From: Propionivibrio sp.
GTDB taxonomy: Bacteria > Pseudomonadota > Gammaproteobacteria > Burkholderiales > Rhodocyclaceae
Assembly: GCF_029255185.1 (NCBI RefSeq)
Contig: NZ_JAPUVO010000071.1
Span: forward strand, 1 to 42,437
DNA length: 42,437 bases
Direction of reading: 5' to 3'
Positions 36,887 to 42,437 of this stretch are shown here, in pieces. The translations under genes and the position numbers were made by a program. Below the pieces are notes generated by a model, which ran no database searches, had not been told where the DNA came from, and saw only the letters and a list, made by a program, of their open reading frames with translations. How positions within the stretch are numbered: position 1 is the first letter of the stretch; the number at the start of each line of letters is the position of its first letter.

Positions 36887-37884
36887 TGCCAATGCTCGAA
36901 AACACCGCTGATACTTCACTGCACTTCCAACTGCTGAATGATTTTCAGCGCAACTTTCCCTTGTGCTCGGCGCCCTTTGCTGAGCTCGCTGCCCGGCTTG
37001 GCGTTGCCGAAAGCGTTGTCCTGCGCATGCTTGAGCAACTGCGGCGTGAGGGCAAGATCGCGCGTGTCGGTGCAGTCTTCGCGCCCAAGCGCATTGGCGC
37101 CAGCACGCTGGCGGCAATGGCCGTCCCCCCGGAAAAATTGGGCGTCGTAGCCGATGCGGTTAACCGCTTCCCTGAGGTCAATCACAACTACGAACGCGAG
37201 CACCACTACAACCTGTGGTTCGTCGTCACCGCCGGTTCCGAGGGGCGCCTGCAGGCAGCGCTCGGCGCCATCGCGCGGGCCGCCGGTTATCCGATTTTGC
37301 CGCTGCCGCTGATCAGGGAATACCACATCGACCTCGGTTTTCCCCTCGACGGCAAGGATGACAAGTTATCGAACACCTCGGTGCGCGCCGCAAGCTTCTC
37401 GCCGCCGACGGTGCTTGACGAGATCGAGCGCCGCCTGGTGATGGCCTTGCAGGAAGGCTTGCCGCTCTTCATCCGGCCCTTCTCCGTGCTTGCCAGTCGG
37501 GTCGGTTGCGACGAAAGCGAGGTTCTTGAGCGTATTCGTCGCTGGTGCGCCGAGGGCGTCATCAAGCGTTTTGGCGTTGTCGTTCGCCATCATGAATTGG
37601 GCTACGGCGCCAATGCCATGCTGGTGCACGCTATTCCAGATGAGGATGTTGCCCGGCTTGGCGAACTGCTCGCCCGCGAACCGGGAATTACGCTGTGTTA
37701 CCAGCGGCCAAGCGTGTTGCCGAACTGGCCGTACAACCTGTTCTGCATGATCCATGGACAGGTGCGCGAGGAGGTGCAGGCGAAAATCGCCGAACTGCGG
37801 CAGCGGCTGACGCTGACGGACTATGCTCACGACATTCTGTTTTCGCTGACCCGCTTCAAGCAGAACGGCGCCCGTTATGCCTGA
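36886..37884 (+). CDS. nirDL: Siroheme decarboxylase NirDL (fused NirD-NirL)
   Basis: Together with NirG and NirH it removes the acetate carboxyls at C12 and C18 of siroheme, on the way to heme d1. At 332 residues it is a fusion of two AsnC/Lrp-like units, each with a helix-turn-helix-like N-terminal part and a ferredoxin-like part. Unit 1 (about 1-165) starts LNDFQRNFPLCSAPFAELAARLG and has NHNYEREHHYNLWFVVTAG; unit 2 (from about 180) starts ERRLVMALQEGLPLFIRPFSVLASRVG and has CYQRPSVLPNWPYNLFCMIHG. The His/Arg residues in these blocks are the likely active site by family comparison. It overlaps nirG by eight bases. Confidence 0.93.
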   Translation: MPMLENTADTSLHFQLLNDFQRNFPLCSAPFAELAARLGVAESVVLRMLEQLRREGKIARVGAVFAPKRIGASTLAAMAVPPEKLGVVADAVNRFPEVNHNYEREHHYNLWFVVTAGSEGRLQAALGAIARAAGYPILPLPLIREYHIDLGFPLDGKDDKLSNTSVRAASFSPPTVLDEIERRLVMALQEGLPLFIRPFSVLASRVGCDESEVLERIRRWCAEGVIKRFGVVVRHHELGYGANAMLVHAIPDEDVARLGELLAREPGITLCYQRPSVLPNWPYNLFCMIHGQVREEVQAKIAELRQRLTLTDYAHDILFSLTRFKQNGARYA

Positions 37885-38365
37885 GGCGGCGCACAGTCCG
37901 CCACTTGACGCGATCGATCGGGCCATCATTGACCACCTGCAAGGTGACTTTCCCCTCTGCGCAGCGCCCTACGCCGAAGCCGCCAGCGCCCTGGGCATCG
38001 ATGAAAACGAGTTGCTGACACGCTTGCAGCGACTGCTTGATGCGCGGGTGCTGACTCGTTTTGGTCCGATGTTTCAGATCGAGCGCATGGGCGGCGCCTT
38101 TGTTCTTGCCGCAATGCGCGTGCCTGATGAAAACTGGACGTCCGTGGTGGCTACCGTCAATGCCTTGCCCGAGGTTGCGCACAACTACCAGCGTGAAAGC
38201 GGGAAAGGCTGCGATTTCAATATGTGGTTCGTGCTGGCCACCGAGACAACGGACGGGATTGCTGCGGCGCTGGAAAAAATCGAGGCAGCGACGGGCCTGC
38301 CCGTTTACCCTTTTCCGAAACTCAGGGAATACTTCGTTGAAATGAAGTTGCAGGTCCGCACATGA
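37877..38365 (+). CDS. nirG: Siroheme decarboxylase subunit NirG
   Basis: A 162-residue single AsnC/Lrp-like unit: IDRAIIDHLQGDFPLCAAPYAEAASALGIDENELLTRLQRLL, then FGPMFQIERMGGAFVLAAMRVP and AHNYQRESGKGCDFNMWFVLATE, ending FPKLREYFVEMKLQV. The block GPMFQ...MGG matches NirG and the first half of NirDL. It overlaps both neighbours (nirDL by 8, nirH by 4 bases), as expected for subunits made together. Confidence 0.92.
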   Translation: MPEAAHSPPLDAIDRAIIDHLQGDFPLCAAPYAEAASALGIDENELLTRLQRLLDARVLTRFGPMFQIERMGGAFVLAAMRVPDENWTSVVATVNALPEVAHNYQRESGKGCDFNMWFVLATETTDGIAAALEKIEAATGLPVYPFPKLREYFVEMKLQVRT

Positions 38366-38856
38366 ACGCGGAAAAAGCGTCGTCCGATGCGCTTGACCGT
38401 CGCCTGGTCGCGGCGACGCAGGGTGGATTGCCGTTGCATTCGCACCCCTACCAGATACTTGGCGAGCAACTCGGTATTTCTGCCGAAGAGGTCATCCGGC
38501 GTCTGCAACGCATGCTGGACAGTGGCGTGATACGGCGCATCGGGGCGGTGCCCAACCACTATGCCATTGGCTACACAGCTAACGGCATGAGTGTGTGGGA
38601 CGTTCCCGATGCGCGCATTGACCAACTCGGTGAACGCATCGGCGCGCTGGACTTCGTCACTCATTGTTATCACCGCCCACGCCAGCTCCCGGACTGGCCG
38701 TATAACCTGTTCGCCATGACACACGGCAGTTCGCGCCAGGAAGTGCTGGACAAAGTAGAACAAATTGCGGCGCTGCTCGGCGCCGACTGCCGTTCCTACG
38801 ATGTTCTGTTCTCGACCCGAATACTCAAAAAGACGGGTTTGCGGATCAGCGCTTAG
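38362..38856 (+). CDS. nirH: Siroheme decarboxylase subunit NirH
   Basis: A 164-residue unit like the second half of NirDL: LDRRLVAATQGGLPLHSHPYQILGEQLGISAEEVIRRLQRML, RRIGAVPNHYAIGYTANGMSVWDVPD, then VTHCYHRPRQLPDWPYNLFAMTHG with the active-site-like His/Arg pattern. It ends the cluster; no nirJ, nirE or nirS follows, and a hairpin stands before the convergent permease gene. Confidence 0.92.
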   Translation: MNAEKASSDALDRRLVAATQGGLPLHSHPYQILGEQLGISAEEVIRRLQRMLDSGVIRRIGAVPNHYAIGYTANGMSVWDVPDARIDQLGERIGALDFVTHCYHRPRQLPDWPYNLFAMTHGSSRQEVLDKVEQIAALLGADCRSYDVLFSTRILKKTGLRISA

Positions 38857-38864
38857 GTGGATGC

Positions 38865-38887
38865 GGGGCCGGTCCTTGCCCGGCCCC
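38865..38887 (+). terminator. GC-rich hairpin between convergent genes
   Basis: GGGGCCGG (38865-38872) pairs perfectly with CCGGCCCC (38880-38887) around a seven-base loop, nine bases after the nirH stop and just before the permease stop on the other strand. No T tract follows, so it may act in both directions only as a weak or factor-aided terminator. Confidence 0.6.
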
Positions 38888-38894
38888 ATCGCGA

Positions 38895-40238
38895 CTACAA
38901 CAGGATGATTTTCAGTACATAAACTACCGCAATGCCGACAACACCCTGAATTAGTGTGCCCAAGGTCTGGCACTTGTAGGCGATGTCAACTTTCAGCCCG
39001 GAGAATTGCGAAACGACCCAGAAGTAGGAGTCGTTGGCATGCGAGACAATCATCGAACCGCAACCTACTGCCATGGTGGCCAGCACGGCGCCCATCGGGC
39101 TTGCCAGTCCGAGTGAGCCAAGCAGCGGATAGACAATCGCCGAGGTGGTGATCAGGGAAACCGTTGATGACCCCTGCGCGGTTTTCAATGCTGCGGCGAT
39201 GACGAAGGGAAGGAAAATGCCGAGGTTGAAAACAGCCAGGCTCGAACCCAGATAGTCGGCGATTTTGCTCGCCGCGAGCAGCGCGCCGAGCGAACCGCCG
39301 GCGGCAGTGATCATGATGATGGCAGCGGAATCCCTGAGGCCATCGCCGACCCAGCCGGACAACACTTCTTCGTTGAGTTTTGGCACCAGTGAAAAGCAGA
39401 ACAAAACGCCAAGCAACAAGGAAATCATCGGCTCGCCGACAAAATCGATGGCAATTTTCAGCGTGCCATTTCCGAATGGAAGTCCGGGAAAATTGGCTAC
39501 CGATTTCAACGCGATGAGAACGATGGGCAGAACCAGCGGTGTAAATGCGGCAAATGCGCTGGGCAGGGTTTTGAATTTTTCCAGCAACTCCTCGTAGCTC
39601 ACCGAGGTCTCCGCCAGAACCTCGTACTGGCTGGCAAATTTGATTGCCCAAAGGTATCCGGCATAGGCCACCGGAATCGCCACAATGAGGCCGACCGCAA
39701 TCACCATGCCGAGGTCGGCATGCAGGTTGTTGGCCGCCGCGATCGGGCCGGGCGTCGGTGGGACCAGAGTGTGCGTGGCATACAAACCGGTCGACAGCGC
39801 GGTGGCCATGACCGCCATGGAGACGCCGGATTTTTTCGACAGCGATTTGTTCAAGGCCGACAGGATGACAAATCCGGAATCGCAAAATACGGGAATGGAG
39901 GTGATATAGCCGATGATGCTCATGGCCAGCGCCGGACGCTTGGGGCCAACCAGTTTCAGCACAGTTTCGGCCATGGTCAACGCGGCGCCGGTTTTCTCGA
40001 GAAAGACGCCGATGATGGTGCCGGCGATGATGACGATGCCGATTCTTTCAGCAGTACCGCCGAAACCCTTCATGATGGTCTTGGTGACCTCGACCGGATT
40101 CATCCCTGCGGCGATGCCGACAAAAAAAGATGCTGCCAGCAAAGATAGAAAAGCGTGTACCTTGAACCTGGAGATGAGCACGACAATCATCACAATGGCT
40201 ATCACCAGAATAACGAGTAGCATCGGACCTTGTACCAT
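38895..40238 (-). CDS. GntP-family permease (probable glycerate/gluconate transporter)
   Basis: A 447-residue inner-membrane carrier of the GntP (gluconate:H+ symporter) family with about 12 or more membrane segments. Family blocks include FKVHAFLSLLAASFFVGIAAGM, IMKGFGGTAERIGIVIIAGTIIGVFLEKTGAA, ITSIPVFCDSGFVILSALNKSL and THTLVPPTPGPIAAANNLHADLGMVI. It lies downstream of a glycerate kinase on the same strand with a 42-base gap, so glycerate or a related sugar acid is the probable substrate. CAGGAGGAACAAGTC precedes the start. Confidence 0.9.
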   Translation of the reverse strand: MVQGPMLLVILVIAIVMIVVLISRFKVHAFLSLLAASFFVGIAAGMNPVEVTKTIMKGFGGTAERIGIVIIAGTIIGVFLEKTGAALTMAETVLKLVGPKRPALAMSIIGYITSIPVFCDSGFVILSALNKSLSKKSGVSMAVMATALSTGLYATHTLVPPTPGPIAAANNLHADLGMVIAVGLIVAIPVAYAGYLWAIKFASQYEVLAETSVSYEELLEKFKTLPSAFAAFTPLVLPIVLIALKSVANFPGLPFGNGTLKIAIDFVGEPMISLLLGVLFCFSLVPKLNEEVLSGWVGDGLRDSAAIIMITAAGGSLGALLAASKIADYLGSSLAVFNLGIFLPFVIAAALKTAQGSSTVSLITTSAIVYPLLGSLGLASPMGAVLATMAVGCGSMIVSHANDSYFWVVSQFSGLKVDIAYKCQTLGTLIQGVVGIAVVYVLKIILL

Positions 40239-40280
40239 GACTTGTTCCTCCTGAAAGTTTCCTGCCTTTGAAAAAATCGG

Positions 40281-41426
40281 TTACCGGTCCAGCCGGGCCG
40301 CCCTGATGATCTGGCACAGGCGCGCCGCGCCCGACTCAATCAGCGCTTCTCCCGAGCTCATGCATTCGTCCAGCGTCATCGGCCGGTCACAAATGCTCAT
40401 GAGTGCATCGATGCCTTGCGCGAGCACATCATTCGCGCCTTTGCCCAGCCCGCCGGACAGGCAGAAGACCGGTACCCCGAACTGTCGGGCGACCCTCGCC
40501 ACCCCTACCGGCGCCTTGCCGAACGCGGTCTGAAAGTCGGTACGGCCTTCGCCGGTCATGACGAAGCTGGCTTCTCTGACAATCCCGGCAAAACCAACAG
40601 CATCAAGAACGATGTCGACCCCCGGCTTGAGTTTTGCCGAGGTGAAAAATAGCAGTCCGGCCCCCAGCCCGCCGGCAGCTCCCGCTCCCGCCTGCCAAGC
40701 CACCTGGCGTCCAGTTGCTTCCTGTGCGCAGATGGCAAAATGCGCCAGCGCCGAGTCGAGTTCAGCGACCATTTGCGGCGTCGCTCCTTTTTGCGGGCCA
40801 AAAATAGTCGAGGCGCCACGCGGGCCGCAAAGCGGGTTGTCCACGTCGCAGGCGACGGTGATTTGTGTTTCCAGCAGCCGGGGATCAAGGCCAGTCGTGT
40901 CGATGCGCCATAGTCTGGCCAGTGCCGCTCCGCCTTCGGGCAGTGAGTTACCTTCGGCGTCAGTGAAGCGGACACCAAGGGCGCGGGCCATTCCCATGCC
41001 AGCGTCGTTAGTCGCGCTGCCGCCAATGCCTATGATGATCCTGCGCAGTCCGGCGTCGAGCGCTGCACAAATCAGCTCTCCTGTCCCGAGGGTCGTCGTT
41101 ATCTGCGGATTTCTCCGGCCGATAGGCACTAGCGGTAGGCCCGAGGCGGCCGCCATCTCGATAACTGCGGTCTGGCCATCGCCAAGGATGCCCCACTGCG
41201 CCGAGATTATTTCGCCCAAGGGGCCGGTGACCGGGCTGTGTCGAAACTGTCCGCCGGTCGCGCTGACCAGGGCTTCGACCGTTCCTTCGCCGCCGTCGGC
41301 GATCGGAAGCTGGCGCACTTCGGCATCCGGAAAGACCTGCAGGATCCCGCGTGTCATGGCCTGGGCAACGCCCAGCGCTGACACACTGCCCTTGTATGAA
41401 TCAGGCGCTACGACAATACGCAACAC
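40281..41426 (-). CDS. garK: Glycerate kinase
   Basis: It phosphorylates D-glycerate with ATP (2-kinase, GarK/GlxK family). The 381 residues show MLRIVVAPDSYKGSVSALGVAQAM, IADGGEGTVEALVSATGG, MAAASGLPLVP, GTGELICAALDAGLRRIIIGIGGSATNDAGMGMARALG, CDVDNPLCGPRGASTIFGPQKGA and FVMTGEGRTDFQTAFGKAPVGVA in the usual order. It is the promoter-proximal gene of a two-gene unit with the GntP permease, giving uptake and activation of glycerate. Gene symbol is by family; glxK is an equal choice. Confidence 0.93.
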   Translation of the reverse strand: MLRIVVAPDSYKGSVSALGVAQAMTRGILQVFPDAEVRQLPIADGGEGTVEALVSATGGQFRHSPVTGPLGEIISAQWGILGDGQTAVIEMAAASGLPLVPIGRRNPQITTTLGTGELICAALDAGLRRIIIGIGGSATNDAGMGMARALGVRFTDAEGNSLPEGGAALARLWRIDTTGLDPRLLETQITVACDVDNPLCGPRGASTIFGPQKGATPQMVAELDSALAHFAICAQEATGRQVAWQAGAGAAGGLGAGLLFFTSAKLKPGVDIVLDAVGFAGIVREASFVMTGEGRTDFQTAFGKAPVGVARVARQFGVPVFCLSGGLGKGANDVLAQGIDALMSICDRPMTLDECMSSGEALIESGAARLCQIIRAARLDR

Positions 41427-41572
41427 AACCCCCCCGATCTAAATTCTTGCGCGGCGATCGGGGATACTAACGAATGGGCTAGGATTCGGCAACCCGTTTG
41501 GCGATATGCGCCAACGCCTTCATCTGGAGGCCAGAAACCATCGGGCCTCGGGGCAAGAGAATTGCGTTTGAT

Positions 41573-42304
41573 TTAGAACCTCGACGACCAGATGGCGCCC
41601 ACGCTAGCATCACGGCTGCCGGCGACATTCATCACGTCCTGGCGGGCGCTCAGTTGTAGGCTGAGCGACTGGTTCTTCTTTAACGGGGTGTCATAGGCCA
41701 TCTTGAAGTCCCTCTCGTGGCCGGTGGGGACAAGGCTGGTCATCTCGGTCGAATAAAGCGCTACTCCGGCATCGTCGATGCCGGTCGTGATCACGCCGAC
41801 TTTCCCGGAAACGATGCGCAGCGGCTGTTTCACCGAGATTGCCAGGGTGTCGTCCTTGGTGATGAGATGTTTTGACAGGAAGGTCATGCCGTAGGATCGG
41901 GACTGAATGTCCGTCGTTCCGGCCAACAGGCCGCCACCGCTAGCGGCCTTGGTGAACCCGAAACCGGCTTCGGCCAGCAGGCTGTTGTAGGCATTGAACG
42001 AATACCCCAGGGACAGACCTAGGCTGGTGGTGTGGTTGGCACCCAGGCTCAGCACTGAGTTTTCCTGGTAGCTGGCGCCCAGGATGCCACTCTTTTCACT
42101 GAGCTGACCCACCGATACGCCTCCGGTCCATGACTCATTGAGTTTGTGCGTCACACCAAGCAGCATATTAGACGCCGTTGATGAATTGACTGCCTGGCCA
42201 AGAGCCGGGTTGCCGGCATAGAAACTGGTCGGGGTCTGACTCAAGGCAACAGCGACCCGGGTATCCTGTCCGTACTTCATTCCGTACGCTAGGTGGTAAC
42301 TCAT
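41573..42304 (-). pseudogene. C-terminal remnant of an S8 protease/autotransporter-like protein
   Basis: The 243-residue frame starts abruptly at the edge of an IS200-like element and has no signal peptide or ribosome binding site. It is made of alternating beta strands with GLSLGYSFNAYNSLLAEAGFGF, LAISVKQPLRIVSGKVGV, ALYSTEMTSLVPTGHERDFKMAYDTPL and QSLSLQLSARQDVMNVAGS, and ends in Phe (WSSRF). The KQPLRI...SG...PTG.E..F...Y..PL pattern is that seen in the C-terminal region of secreted subtilase (S8) proteins with a barrel-like end. I judge it a 5'-truncated remnant; its N-terminal protease domain would lie beyond the insertion. Confidence 0.65.
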
Positions 42305-42437
42305 AGAGGTAAGCCCCCGGCTCTGCCGGGGGACTCACCAAGGTTTGACCTTTACGACGGTCTGCGTGAATTTCTGATCTCTGCCAAGAGAAAGGAGATT
42401 CACAATGAAAGAGTACCAGAGCCTGAGCCATACGAGA
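42305..42437 (+). mobile_element. IS200/IS605-family element, left end (partial)
   Basis: Just outside the truncated gene stands a perfect subterminal hairpin, CCCCCGGC (42314-42321) with GCCGGGGG (42325-42332) around TCT. This is the kind of terminal structure recognised by Y1 transposases, and a transposase start follows 72 bases later. The element has no terminal inverted repeats. The exact left tip, near 42305-42311, cannot be fixed without the right end, which is outside the window. Confidence 0.8.
42405..42437 (+). CDS. tnpA: IS200-like transposase TnpA, first 11 codons
   Basis: ATG at 42405, with AAAGGAG at 42391-42397, reads MKEYQSLSHTR and then leaves the window. This is the recognisable start of a Y1 HUH-type transposase of the IS200 group, whose copies usually continue with WDCKYHVVF. 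Single-strand transposition at a specific short target is expected. The call depends on eleven residues plus the hairpin. Confidence 0.75.
   Translation, partial: MKEYQSLSHTR

Overview
The window looks like chromosomal DNA of a GC-rich betaproteobacterium, most likely Rhodocyclales (Dechloromonas / Azonexus / Propionivibrio / Accumulibacter-like). Signs of this are the betaproteobacterial small proteins DUF3567 and DUF3460, a phasin, a Tat-exported Fe superoxide dismutase, and heme d1 (denitrification) genes with separate nirG and nirH. The assignment is inference from gene content, not from a database search.

Layout. (1) 1-200: 5S rRNA and its terminator, the tail of an rRNA operon. (2) 261-9604: housekeeping genes on the + strand: DUF2189 membrane protein, msrA, nadE, PII (glnB), a DinG/YoaA-type helicase coupled to an ATP-grasp-like protein, and clpB behind a textbook heat-shock promoter. 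(3) 9615-17220: mixed strands: a two-domain DUF4399 gene whose signal peptide is in another frame, a secreted protein of unknown function, DUF3567, DUF3460, gabD, a FixH/YtkA-like protein, a phasin, Tat-exported sodB, a diheme cytochrome c and a PCuAC copper chaperone. (4) 17513-35577: about 18 kb, all on the + strand, nearly all devoted to sulfur. It runs molbindin, tonB-exbB-exbD-exbD, TonB-dependent receptor, TlpA-like thioredoxin, DUF1684, truncated arylsulfatase, rhodanese, cysK, cysE, XRE regulator, family 2A encapsulin shell (SrpI type), its cysteine desulfurase cargo (broken), an unknown protein, sulfate ABC transporter (sbp-cysU-cysW-cysA) and cysB. (5) 35687-38856: nirF-nirDL-nirG-nirH for heme d1. 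(6) 38895-41426 on the - strand: glycerate kinase and a GntP-family permease. (7) 41573-42437: the 3' remnant of an S8-protease/autotransporter-like gene cut by the left end of an IS200/IS605-family element that runs off the window.

How the sulfur island may work (inference): an energised outer-membrane receptor brings in an organosulfur compound; a periplasmic arylsulfatase (now truncated) would release sulfate; the CysUWA transporter imports sulfate or thiosulfate; CysE and CysK make cysteine; the encapsulin shell would hold a cysteine desulfurase that draws on cysteine sulfur; CysB and possibly the small XRE protein regulate. The order cysK-cysE-encapsulin matches the srpG-srpH-srpI set of Synechococcus plasmid pANL.

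The most striking point is that two enzymes of this island are interrupted in this sequence. The desulfurase has lost about 65 residues, including the PLP-binding lysine, with a frame change. The arylsulfatase ends after about 186 family-like residues. Whether this is real decay or an assembly fault decides how the locus should be read.
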